From positions 1,302,001-1,366,000 of the forward strand of contig JAJOHG010000004.1 of NCBI GenBank assembly GCA_021029095.1: a stretch of DNA of 64,000 nt. The letters run 5' to 3'. The DNA is from Phellopilus nigrolimitatus (taxonomy: Eukaryota; Basidiomycota; Agaricomycetes; Hymenochaetales; Hymenochaetaceae). This document shows, piece after piece, positions 31,891 to 42,309 of the stretch (positions within the stretch are counted from its first letter, which is position 1; each line of letters begins with the position of its first letter). The notes below the pieces were generated by a model. It was not told the origin of the DNA, ran no database searches, and saw nothing but the letters and a program-made list of their open reading frames with translations. A program made the translations under genes and the position numbers.

Positions 31891-33597
31891 ATGCCTGAAA
31901 ACTCGGATACAGTGTCGGTGAAGGCACTCGACGACCTAACCAATGCTTTGTCGCGCTTGAAGGCTCAAGGAGGCGCTCTGCGCGGAAATGAGTATTGGAT
32001 AAATGGACGGGACTCCGCGTGAGCCTTCCCTCGAGCATCCAGTAGTCTGAGCTTACCTTTCTTTGATTTATGCAGCCTCGAGCATCAGCAGCCTGACAGA
32101 GCAGTCGAAGAATCCCAGTCTTCGTTAATCCGTCTGAAGAAAACGCGCGACACTCTTAGCGTCCTGCTTCGCGATGTCGAGCACAAACTCGAGGCTTTCC
32201 GCTCGAAAGCCTTACCTGCTATTCAGCATCGCGGCTTATCAGAGCTGCCAGACGAAATTCTGGGATATATTTTCGAACTCTGTGGCGATGCAGAACTCGG
32301 GCATGGAAAGGAAGAGTTCTGTAACGTCGTCTCGCGCGTGTGCCGCCGCTTCCGCACCATCGCTCTCAACCTCCCAAAACTATGGACACGCGTATCAAAC
32401 CTCCACAACTCCGCGGAACTGAGGTTGCGCCTGGCTCGAAGTGGGAATCGTTGGCTGACCGTGGAGCTTTCTGCGTACAAAGGCGATGATTTTGAGGAAC
32501 GCTGGAGAAGCTTCCTTGAGATCGTCCTTGAGCACAAAGTACGATGGAGGGGGTTTAAGCTCTTGATGGATTTGGGTCTGAGTGAATTTCTTGAGGAACG
32601 CAAGGATTTTTTGGTTAATCTTGGATCTGCGACCACCGGTCTCGAAGTCCTTTCTCTTACTACCTTGACGATCATCGATGGCTACATTCCGGCAGACGAA
32701 TACAGTCTAGAAGAAGATGACAGTCGCACTATCGATTTCTACTGGACATGGAAGCTTCCAAGTCTTTCGTCACTGTATCTAGGAGGCCATGTCCCGGAGA
32801 TCGCTCTTTGGACTGAGTTCACTCCTGACCTGCGTTGGAGACCTACGATAACGACCGTCCAGTTTACTTCGGAGGGGACGGAAGGCGAGCTAAATATGTT
32901 GCTGCAATTTCTCAACACACAGCCTAACCTGCGGGATCTTTCGGTGTCTCTTTCGAGAGACTGGGAAGCTGATGCGGAAGAGCATAACTTCGAGGATGAT
33001 TTGTTCATAGCCAATCTCCCAAACCTCCGATCACTCAGCCTCACTTCCCACTGGGTACGGGTTGCGCGGGAAATATGTTGTGCTCTGAAAGCGCCTAACG
33101 TGGAACAATTTACTTTGCATCTTGATCTTTTCCTCTCGGAACATAATTTCGACGCTGAACGGGAGTTGTACATGCTTCTTATGTATGACCTCAAATCAGT
33201 TTCCTTGAAGACGCTCAGTCTTGCCGTGGATACAAAGCAGCCCTCCATCACCGCGTCAACCGCAATCCTGCTTCGTTATGACAAACTGGAACATCTTGTG
33301 CTCGAGGGACCCTGTCTCTGGCCGCCTCAGATTGGGCTACGAGGTGGCGACCGCAGAAAAACCATCAGACTTCCGCAACTCCGGACACTTCGCCTCACAG
33401 ATTGCCCACACATGGATACGGCGGCTTTAGAGAATTTTGCGTCTGTGTTTGCGACGAGGTCTGCTGGGTCCATCGAAATCCTGCGGAACTCTGGCTTCAG
33501 AGATTTGGAGCAGTCGTTTTTGCGCGACAGAGTAAGTTGGTACGAAAAGCCGGACATACGCAGCTTTAATGGCAATTTACGTTTCGACAACCCGTAA
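31891..33597 (+). CDS. F-box protein FB6 (array member)
   Basis: Exon 1 31891-32018 (MPENSDTVSVKALDDL) and exon 2 32076-33597 join in phase to 549 residues. It has the shared helical N-terminus (EESQSSLIRLKKTRDTLS), the F-box SELPDEILGYIFELC and SRVCRRFRTIALNLPKLW. The leucine-rich region has TGLEVLSLTTLTIID, PNLRSLSLTSHWV and DCPHMDTAALENFAS, ending DRVSWYEKP. FB1 is its mirror partner but has lost frame, so FB6 is the intact version of this subtype. The stop is followed by a GTAAGT donor-like site and a TTACTTAG acceptor-like site, so an additional exon is possible. Confidence 0.85.
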
Positions 33598-33702
33598 GTG
33601 GCAGACGTTCGCGCTAAACGTGCCAGAAAAGTCAACTAATATGCACCCGTTTACTTAGAAATATTGGAGCCGATTGTTGGATGTGGGCATAGTGAATGCC
33701 AC

Positions 33703-33772
33703 GATCTGGTAGCTCAGTGATAGAGCACGGACCCGAAGGTTTGGGGGTCATGGGTTCAAGCCCATCCAGATC
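33703..33772 (+). tRNA. tRNA-like gene, possibly degenerate
   Basis: The 70 nt fold as a cloverleaf. A 7-bp acceptor stem pairs GATCTGG with CCAGATC, a D arm has GCTC with GAGC, and a T stem pairs ATGGG with CCCAT. A-box-like TAGCTCAGTGA and B-box GGTTCAAGCCC are present, and a TTTT run follows. The anticodon and T loops are each about one base short, so the identity (GAA is one reading) is unsure and it may be a pseudogene. It sits just past the outer end of the right arm. Confidence 0.55.
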
Positions 33773-34007
33773 ATGTTTTCATTACCGATTGCTCTCATCA
33801 CCTTGAACAATATGTCGACAAATCTATATCATTCTTGTCATTGGTGACATGTCCGTATCTCTAGTGCTCCTGTAAATGTTGCTGAAATGAATTGGAACGA
33901 AGTCTATACATACTTTAGAATGAGGATAATGGTGAAATGCGGCACGTCGATCCTTCACGCACGTCTCAGGAATTCTCTTGAATATATATAACTCTCACTT
34001 TCCTCCC

Positions 34008-35243
34008 ATGGCTCCCAAGCACCAAGCTGTGAAGCCCAACGCTCTCAAAGTACCCGGACTCGTCAAGCTCAGCGGGAAGCGCGTCGTCCTCGCATCCGCG
34101 AGTCCGCGCAGAAAGGAGATCCTCAAAACATTCGTGCGTTCTGCAATATAATACTACTCGGACACGCGAGTTTATTCGACTCTCGACTGCTCTCTGCCAC
34201 GTATGGGCGATGTGAACATATTGGATACTGCAATGTCTGCCTGCGATGAAGGGGCTCGAGCCGGAGATAGTGCCGTCGACGTTCGAGGAGACGCTCCCGC
34301 AGAACTCGTTCGAGGACGTGCACGAGTACGCGGTCGCGACGGCTACGCAGAAGGCGGTGGAGGTATATGAACGGCTGGTCGTACGTCTATACTCCTGAGC
34401 TCTACTGAATACAACTGACGAAGCGCTCGCAAAGTCAGAGAACCCAGACGACGCACCCGACCTCGTCATCGGAGGTACGCCGAATTCCCTCCTCACTCAC
34501 ACCAGAATCCACAATTCTCTGTGAACGCAGCCGACACCGTCGTCTTAACGCACACCCTGCCGGCCCACTCGGGCATCGACAGCTCGCTCCTGCCGCAAGA
34601 GCGTCCCGAAATCCTGGAGAAGCCGACCTCGAAGGCAGACAATCTGCGGATGCTCCTGGACTTGAACGGCTGTGTGTGCGAGGTCGTCACCGGCGTGTCC
34701 CTCGGTCAGTGCTTGAGCCGCATTTCAAAGGATATCGAGTGGATTGGGCTGAGCTCCTGCGTATAGTGTATCCGATCCTCGTTGCTCCAGGTTACCAGAT
34801 CAAGTGCGTTTAGTTTTTTTGAGGATGCGCAAGACACGCTGATCGTGAAATAACAACGAAAGATCAATCGACGAGCGCACACTCGTGCACTTCGCTGATA
34901 GCCCCACGCATCTCCTTGAGGCCTACGCAGACAGCGGAGAGGGCATCGACCGGGCAGGCGGGTTCGCTGCACAGGTAAGTTTGCAGTTCCACAGTCTCTT
35001 TCCCCTCCGGAGAAAAGAAAGCGTGCCATACCTTTATTTTCTACTATGTTGCCAGAGCAATCACTAATGGCCCTGCGATGCAATGTTTTGTTTCTCACTT
35101 GCTTCAATTTTCAGGGACTTGGCGGCTTGCTCATTCGCAAAGTGGACGGCGACTACAACAATGTGGTCGGCTTCCCGGCAGCGTCGTTCTTCAAGTTCTT
35201 GGATTTGCTCGTCGAGGAAGAGGACGACTTTTTGGACATTTGA
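34008..35243 (+). CDS. Maf/Ham1-like nucleoside triphosphate pyrophosphatase
   Basis: Maf-family house-cleaning enzyme that hydrolyses non-canonical or excess nucleoside triphosphates to monophosphates. Six or seven exons. Exon 1 (34008-34133) ends with the nucleotide-binding motif VVLASASPRRKEIL. Exon 2 has SFEDVHEYAVATATQKA. Later parts are VIGADTVV with the catalytic Asp, NLRMLLDLNGCVCEVVTGV, VYPILVAPGYQIKSIDERT, EAYADSGEGIDRAGGFAAQ and the C-terminal GLGGLLIRKVDGDYNNVVGF. All junctions tested close in frame. Length is about 240-250 residues, usual for the family. Confidence 0.93.
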
Positions 35244-35483
35244 TTCATCTTGGATTCCGATGCTGGGGGTACAGAGGAATGGACTTGTGCAGATTCGCAT
35301 TTAGAGCAATGGACATCTGTATTTTACGCATTACTAAATCGAAAGCAGAGCTTGGATTTGTGTGTTGACTTCATTATCTTTCCCCTACTTACTGTCTCGT
35401 ACGAAGCGTATAAATAGACGACTTGAAGACCAAAAGAACAATGTGAAGAAATATGACATGCGGTCATTTATACAAAACACTAG

Positions 35484-37439
35484 CTAGTCCACCTTTTTCT
35501 CGTCTCTACCCGATATCTTTCGCTGTGGCGGGCCAAGCGGAGACTGGGGTAAAGGCGAGTTCAGCCCATAAGCTGACGGAGAGAGGGGATTATGATTCTG
35601 GAAATACGAGCCCGCGTTTGGCGACCCGGGAAACGCGCTGTACGGGCTCGCAGGATTTGGCGTCGGCGGGAGGGGTCCGCCGTTCCGGTGTTGCTGCTGC
35701 TGCTGAGCCGCAGCGAACGACGGGCCCGCCCCAATGCCCAGTCCGTACCCGTTCGCGCCACCTGCGGCGCCGGGCTGCGCGAATCCCGGTGCAGAGGACG
35801 GCACGGGCGAGTGCGGGAACGGGCTGCCAAAGCCAGCGCTCACGGGTGTGCCCGCGTACGACCCGTACGGCGAGCCGCCCTCGACGACCCAGCCGCTGCC
35901 CTGGCGCGCGACGCGCGAGCGCACGGCGCTACCGCCCCATTTCCTCTTCGCGGCGCCGGAGGCCTCTGCGGCGACGATGCCTGGCGAGCGGTCCGCACCG
36001 GAGACGACGTCGATCGCTTTCGCGGAGATGCGGAAGGCCCAGCCCGCGCAGCACCAGACGCCCCCAACGACGCCGACGACCCTGAGTACAAGAAATGGTA
36101 AGCACGGGTTTGTGTTGATGCTTTGTCTGACATAAAAATAAGCAAGAATACAAACCGAATCAGAAACTGGATGAATGTCGTCGTGCGCTGATGTATTGTC
36201 ATATTGAGCGGTTCCAAATCAAATTTGAAGAAAATGCCAGGGGTGCCTTGCTCGTGCTCAAGGACACGCGTGTAGTGCGTTACACTGTACTGGTTAGTGT
36301 GTACAGCCTTAGCATTTGGGGCAATGTATGTTGTCGGCACTACCGAGAGGAAGTACTGGTAAGCAATGAAAGCTGACATACATAAGTTCAGTGCTCCGTA
36401 GTAAGGTGTAATAATATTGAGGCATACGGTGATGAGTGACCTCGAGGGTGTTCTTGAGGGGCTGGGTCATGTCGGGGAAGTAAGGGCCGAAGGAGAAGTC
36501 GGTTATGACATGAGAAAGGTTCATCACTGTCCGGTCTTTAAGCAATTTGTAAGAGAAAAAGGTCTAGACGCACTTACGTCCGTGGTCGACATGCTGGATG
36601 CTACGATAGCCATGTCCGGCAGTCGTAATGTGCAAGTTCGCTAGATACACATAGTATAGATCAATATAGTAATCAGAAAGCGCAGCATATGAACGCACCC
36701 GTAACTTTCTTCACTTCCATGCTCCCGTATACGCGACAAGCACCTCCGTCCGGCTTGTAGTTGTAGGTCGGGCGGAAGCCATCTTTGCTCCGTCTGAAGA
36801 TGGTGTCGAAAAATCCACGAGACTTGCGTGATTGCGCCACGGCCTGCCGGGCGTCGAGAGAATGCGTGTGCGTCCTACCGAATTGTCAGTGGCGCTCCTC
36901 ATGTTGGAGCTGACAATGAAAATTACTGTAATATCTGCGCCTGTCCAATGTCGAAGAGCGTCTTCAAAACTCTGTCAGTATGGAGCGGGCAGTAAAAGCT
37001 CGAGTCACCGTGCTCACCCCATCCCGTCTAAAGCCGTCGCTCAAGTACAGTCGGTCCCCCACGGCATCCCGAATGTCCACGCTCAGAACTTTCCCTCCTT
37101 CAGCTTCACGCATCCAAAAACGCGTTAATCACGACACTCACATCGACACGGCATATTAACAATAAGATCGACGTTGACGTCCATGAAGCTCTTCTTGGTG
37201 TGGTCGATGCCGAAGCCATATGCCGGCCAGCCCCAGATGTACTCGCCGATGTCGTTCGCGATGAGGAGCAAGGAAATTACAGCGACGAGGACGGTGAGAA
37301 AGCCGCGTTCGCCAGAGCGCGCCTTGTATGACAAAGGTAGCTTCGGGAAGGCATCGAACTGGTTGAGCGCGGCAGGGGCGACCTTGTCGAGCCTGTCTAG
37401 GAGGGACTCCTCTGTCGGTGACGGAGACGGCGCGGACAT
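35484..37439 (-). CDS. ERV41: ER-Golgi vesicle protein of the Erv41 family
   Basis: Membrane protein of COPII vesicles that with Erv46 forms a cargo receptor cycling between ER and Golgi. The start at 37439 gives MSAPSPSPTEESLL, then DAFPKLPLSYKARS and a first transmembrane segment GFLTVLVAVISLLLIANDI. Luminal blocks are SVDIRDAVGDRLYLSDGF, YNYKPDGGACRVYGSMEVKK, NLSHVITDFSFGPYFPDM, YQYFLSVVPTTYIAP, HTNQYSVTHYTRVLEH and GTPGIFFKFDLEPLNMTI. Then comes a second transmembrane segment (QFLIRFVGVVGGVWCCAGWA). The C-terminal tail is Pro/Ser/Gln-rich with a short poly-Gln and is longer than in yeast. Several short introns. Confidence 0.93.
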
Positions 37440-37752
37440 CGCGAAAGATGGGACCGGCGCGGACGTGGACGGTGGTGAAGGTGAAACGAGCGACGAGGAC
37501 AGGTTTCTCGGAGTAGTTACTTGAATCTGAGCTGCAGTGCTGTCAATCACGAGAATACATACGTGTCGAGGACCTCCGACATCCCTGTATAAGCAGCTAC
37601 TTCGTTTATTTGTTATCTTATTATATGGCAATGATAAAACTTCAGGATATGCACAATATATATTATACGACTAAAATATGAGATCAATCCGTATTGTTTT
37701 AGAGAGATCCTGAGTTTTATTAGATTTCTGGAGTCAGGACGCGGTAATAAAT
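37440..37752. promoter_or_regulatory. Divergent promoter ERV41 / RING protein
   Basis: A 313-bp gap between two outward-facing starts. It is AT-rich in the half next to the RING gene (37610-37740). Confidence 0.45.
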
Positions 37753-39146
37753 ATGGACTGGCAGGAGTCCCTCCTTCCCAGTACGGCCACGCGTCTTCCG
37801 AAGTCTAACCGACGGCCGTCGTCACCGCTCGTCTCCCCGCCTCGACGTCGACGGCGGTTTAACATGTCGACGGCCTCCCAATTATCCTCGCCAATCCCTT
37901 TCGACATCGACGGCATCGATATCTCGATAGCGTCTTCGAGCACGCGCTCTCCGCCTTGGCAACGCGCCTCGGGCTCTGGGACCGTGTCGATGACCAGCGG
38001 TCCCGGAGACACAAACGATCCGCTCCCTGCGCCGACGACGCTCGCAACGCACACGAGCGGGCCGCGTCTCCTCAAGAGCCATGGCTCGCGCTCTGGTTCT
38101 CGCTCGTCTCGCGGCTCACGATCCAGCTCGAGCACGGGCTCGCGTGCAGCAGATTCAGCGCATTCATCCCGGCAGTCGAGTCAGACGCGCTATTTCCAGA
38201 CACAGACGCGCGACGCTGAGAGTGTTCTCGCGGGTACGGAACCGCCCTCTACTACAAATAGCACTGATGCAGCTGTCGATGAAAGGGACGCGGAGGAGAT
38301 GTGGGATGACCAGGAGATGGTGCTTGGGTACCCTGAGCCAGAGCCGATCGTAAATGCTCAAATACTCGAAAGCAACGGCGACGAGCCGTATATGTCAGGC
38401 ATTCACGGCTTGTATTCTGGCCGTGGAGAGGCGTTTGCCAGACTTTCTAACGCGAGTGCGCCTCCTAGAGAGGTGGAGGTGGAGGAATCACAGAGGCAAC
38501 CTCCCCGCCCAACGAAGAGACAGCGACGTGCATACATCCAGACGGACACGGAACCTGGCCCGTCGCGGCCACGCACGCAGCGCAATTCTGCCGAGGACAT
38601 CGAGATCATCCTCTTGCCCGATGAAATTCAAGCCCAGGCCCAAGCAAGCTCCTCGAGAATAACAACTTCGCCCGCCTCTTCCGTCTCCTCGTCGCCTGTC
38701 ATCCTTGTTGCTCCCGCTCCCGTACGCGCTCCGCTGCCGCCTCTCACTGCGCCGAAGTCGGAGCCCCTCGCGTCCTACGCGTGCCCGATCTGTTTCTCGC
38801 CGCCGACGAACGCGACACTTACGCCGTGCGGGCACATCTGCTGCGGGGAGTGCCTCTTCACTGCGGTGCGTACCGCGCTTGAGCGCGGGGCAACGATGAT
38901 GACGCGCGAGCCGATCGTCGCGAGGTATGTCTTGCTCATTTGCCAACTGTTTCTCGGACTGTGTTTGACTAAACCAATTCTTTTTTCCCCATTAATCTAA
39001 AAACATAATTGCATGCATGCAATGTTTGGATTTCCGACTTCCGAATGTGCCGTAGATGCCCTGTGTGCCGCGCTACACTGAAAGGTTGGGACGGGCGCGG
39101 GGGCGGCGTCATTGGGCTCAAGCCACGGACTATCATCTCTCTCTAA
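37753..39146 (+). CDS. RING-finger protein, probable ubiquitin E3 ligase (Slx8/RNF4-like layout)
   Basis: Two exons, 37753-38924 and 39056-39146, join in phase to 420 residues. The first 340 residues are low complexity, Ser/Arg- and Pro-rich with acidic patches, and no fold is evident. The C-terminus carries a C3HC4 RING: YACPICFSPPTNATLTPCGH, then ICCGECLFTAV, and CPVCRATLKGWDG across the splice junction. A long disordered N-terminus with short hydrophobic-acidic stretches (such as EDIEIILLP, SUMO-interaction-like) and a terminal RING resemble SUMO-targeted ligases such as Slx8. This assignment is inference; the RING itself is certain. Confidence 0.85.
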
Positions 39147-39256
39147 TTCCATGTTCTCCGAGGAAGCATATATCTACACGCACACAGCATACAGTCGCAT
39201 TCTTTGTACATTTCCCATAAATAAGCATCCCACAATTTGTATGACGAATGTCACGA

Positions 39257-40478
39257 TTAGTCCTCGTTCAATATAGCCGGCCGCTGCGCCCAGAAGGCGT
39301 CGCCGATGAGGTCCTCGTGCAGCACGCGCACGATGAGCTTGCGCCGCTTCTTCGTGGTTGTAGCACGAGCTTTTGTCCCCTTCGTTTTCATCCCTTCTGA
39401 TACCGCGCCAGGCGGCTCTTGCAATGGCTCTTTCAATGGTACAGGAGGCGCCGCATCCTCTGAGGACTCTGTACATTTCGTTACATCCCCCGCAGGCGTC
39501 AAAAGTTCTGAGGCGTCTAGGTCGAGGATGTCTGGTCCGGGATCAATCTAGAAAGTCGATTGTCAGCGATATCAAGAACTTTTTCTACAAAGAAATGATA
39601 CTAACCTCGCGCACAAGAATGCTTCCTTTGCGATATCGGGCGGGGATGCCGTTGTAGTTGACTCCGAAGCGGGAGAACAAAATCTCATGCTTCTGGTTTG
39701 AGACAGTACCCTGTCCATGGCAACAAATCAATGAGAAGTTGTGATATCATGTGTTGAGCTTACCCTTAGTGTCGCGTGTGCCTCGGTTGTCGTTTGTCCG
39801 TCCTGTTGGACGAGCGCCCAAAATACGGTGTTGTAGAGGTTGTTTATATGCGCTTTTGAAACTCATGCATAAATCTGTTTGTTTTTTTCTTTTTTGGAGC
39901 TGTGGCCACTCACTGTCCGCTTGCCTCCATGCAAAATAGTCGCGGACGTCCTTCTGGCCTGGGTACAGCACGAGCCGCCCGTCAAACGTCGGGGGGTAGC
40001 GCAGAGAGGTTTCGGGGAAATACGCGCCCCAGTGGAAGATGTAGGATGCGGTGAAAAGCGAGACCAGCGTGGTGAGGATCTTGGCTTCACGTCGGTTGTA
40101 GAGCGAAGTCGAGCGACGCAGGAGAAAGCTTGGAAATCATTTTTGAGTTGAAATCGAGCGGATGAAGTAGAGAATGCACCTGTACTCGTCCGACTCGCCG
40201 AACGCGAGGACGATGTCCTTGTACTCGTCCATGACGGCACGGGCGGCGGCGTCCATGAGCCGCAGCCCGCGCTCGTCGTTGGGCTTCGCGAACCCGTGGA
40301 CATCGGTGAACCTTTTTATCTTGGCGCCGTCAGCCGATATGGCGCGGTGCGCATACAGCCAGCGATGAGCTCACCGGTGGAAGGCGTGCCCGTCGATGCG
40401 GACGACGATGAATGTGTTCGGGAGCAGCGGGTCCGGGAGCTCGAAGTCCTTGACGTACGCGTACTTTGTCCCCGCCAT
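39257..40478 (-). CDS. THG1: tRNA(His) guanylyltransferase
   Basis: Thg1 adds the extra 5' G to tRNA(His) by 3'-5' polymerisation. The start at 40478 gives [14 protein letters not shown], then [14 protein letters not shown] with a metal-binding Asp, [14 protein letters not shown], and [16 protein letters not shown] with the second acidic site. Then follow [67 protein letters not shown] and [10 protein letters not shown]. The C-terminus adds a basic [19 protein letters not shown] segment. About five short introns; checked junctions close in frame. It is convergent with the RING gene (110 bp apart). Confidence 0.95.
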
Positions 40479-40712
40479 GGCTGTCGAGAGCGTCGGCGGT
40501 CGCTAGGCGGGGCCGCGCTCTAAGTGGAGAAGAGACCTAATTCACGTAGCACGTGGCAGACTTGCTTGACTCGCACTTCACATACTTACACCATCACCGT
40601 GACATCCTCCGCCGTGGACCCTCTTCTTTCTTCACCACCATCGACATCGTCAGAAGCTTCGCTCACATCCCGACGACGTCCAACACCGTTGATTAGATAA
40701 CTACTCTACACG
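40479..40712. promoter_or_regulatory. Divergent promoter THG1 / unknown acidic gene
   Basis: A 234-bp pyrimidine-rich gap between two opposed starts, including a CACGTAGCACGTGG stretch at 40542-40556. Confidence 0.45.
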
Positions 40713-41614
40713 ATGAGCTACACACCCTCGACGTACAGGCGCCGCCTCGGCCGCGCTCCGTCCCCGCCGACGTGGCTCTGGTACGAGCAGATCCCGTTCG
40801 ACGACGACTCGAGCGACTCGGACGGCGAGCACTCCGGCGGCGAGTTCGACTCGTGCTCGGAGGACGACGAGGACTATGCTCGTGTGGAGCGTGCGCGCGA
40901 CGTCGCCGACCGCGACCGCGACAGCGAGTCCAGCTCGGTCTCCGACGACCAACACCCGGCCCAGCAACCGCATCAGCAGCGTGCGGATGGCGAAGGCGCA
41001 GACAGCGAGAAGACTGAGAACGAGAAGATGGAAATCGACGGCGGAGAGGACGGCAGTGTCGATGCGCACGCCGCGGGTGGCGACGGCGCGAAGAAGGACG
41101 TCAAGGGAAAGCAGCGCGCTGTCGAACCCCAGGTCGACGAAGGTCCTAAGCGCCGTGAGCACAGGAAGAGACACCGCGAGCCTGTCATCACGCTTCGTCC
41201 GATCCTTACCATCCAGAAGAGCCAGGGCTTCGTCTGGAACCAGGTGCGCTTTCCTGCGTCTCACTTAGTTGTACACTGACACTGACGAATTCATTTGTTT
41301 ATTCTGCTGCAGGATTTGTTCGTCCCGCCTTACATCAAGGACCGCTGTTCGTGTCTCCTTTGCTTTCCTCGATTGAAATAGACTCTTGGCGTTCTAATCA
41401 TTAACCTTTCTTTGCTTTGTCCGACCGATTAATCTCCCTGTGCTCGCATGACGTCGTCGATTGCCCGCCCGCAGATGTCGCCTCTACCTCTCCGCCGAAC
41501 GGATCTGGTTTCCTCTCCACGCCTGCCTCCTCGTTCAATTCAATTAACGACTATGAGGTCGATGTTGTCGAGATCCGCGTGAAGGAGGGCGAATATGCTG
41601 ACATTATCCCCTAA
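40713..41614 (+). CDS. Acidic, serine-rich protein of unknown function
   Basis: Three exons (40713-41243, 41313-41346, 41475-41614) join in phase to 234 residues. I do not recognise the protein. The N-terminus reads TWLWYEQIPFDDDSSDSDGE, and a long acidic and charged stretch follows with many Asp, Glu, Ser and Arg residues. A basic patch PKRREHRKRHREP could be a nuclear signal. A more ordered-looking C-terminus begins TLRPILTIQKSQGFVWNQ, then DLFVPPYIKDRYVAS, and ends DYEVDVVEIRVKEGEYADII. The in-phase 34-nt middle exon supports a real gene. Confidence 0.72.
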
Positions 41615-42309
41615 CTGATCGCCACCGGCTACTCTTCTTACCTCCACCATACATTCACCCACATAACGGACAGATCCCGAATTCATAGAGGGATACCTTT
41701 CCACCTTTTTTCTTGCTTCCGTGTTCGCGATTCCCTCTTCCCTCCCTCTTCCCTCCGTTTTGATACATTCGTTCACCAAACACACCCCGTCCTCTATCGA
41801 TCCCGCCCTATCGACATTTGCGTTTTCTTCGTGATACCTCTATTGTTGGTACACTTGTGTTATTAGCCCGTTTTCGCCTTTAATCGCTTGTTGCTTGTAA
41901 GTACGTATGTCTAATACGGAATTTCCCTTTTACTTGATCTCAACTCAATCCGAGTTCTGTTTCCTAAATGTACATGCCAACTAAACACAAACTCAGACAC
42001 AATGTTGACAGTAAATAACCCAAAGTCGAGAAGCATCCGACTCAGTATCGAGCGGCTGCCAAAGCCTATATAGGAAACAACGTCTTTCTGTTGCACCTTT
42101 TCCTTTTCCTTCCGCCGATCGAGTGACTCCGGGAGGAGCAACCTTGAGCTTTTGAGGTGTTTAAAGCAGTCTTCGATGCATGCGCTTAGAAGAGAAATTT
42201 TGGGTTATCATAAAATACGGAATATAGAAACTGCGAAAAGGCAAAATTAAATGGGAGTGTAGAGGAGCTGAGCTATGGTACTGTGCGGTTAATAGATACA
42301 TGACCTCCT
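41615..42309. other. Convergent 3' intergenic region
   Basis: Lies between the ends of the unknown acidic gene (+) and MCD4 (-). The first half is pyrimidine rich (TTCCCTCTTCCCTCCCTCTT near 41730) and probably 3' UTR. No coding sequence is seen. Confidence 0.4.

Noticed and set aside
35453..36135. Plus-strand frames of 130-210 codons
   Set aside because: They are shadows of the Pro/Ser/Gln-rich ERV41 tail on the minus strand.
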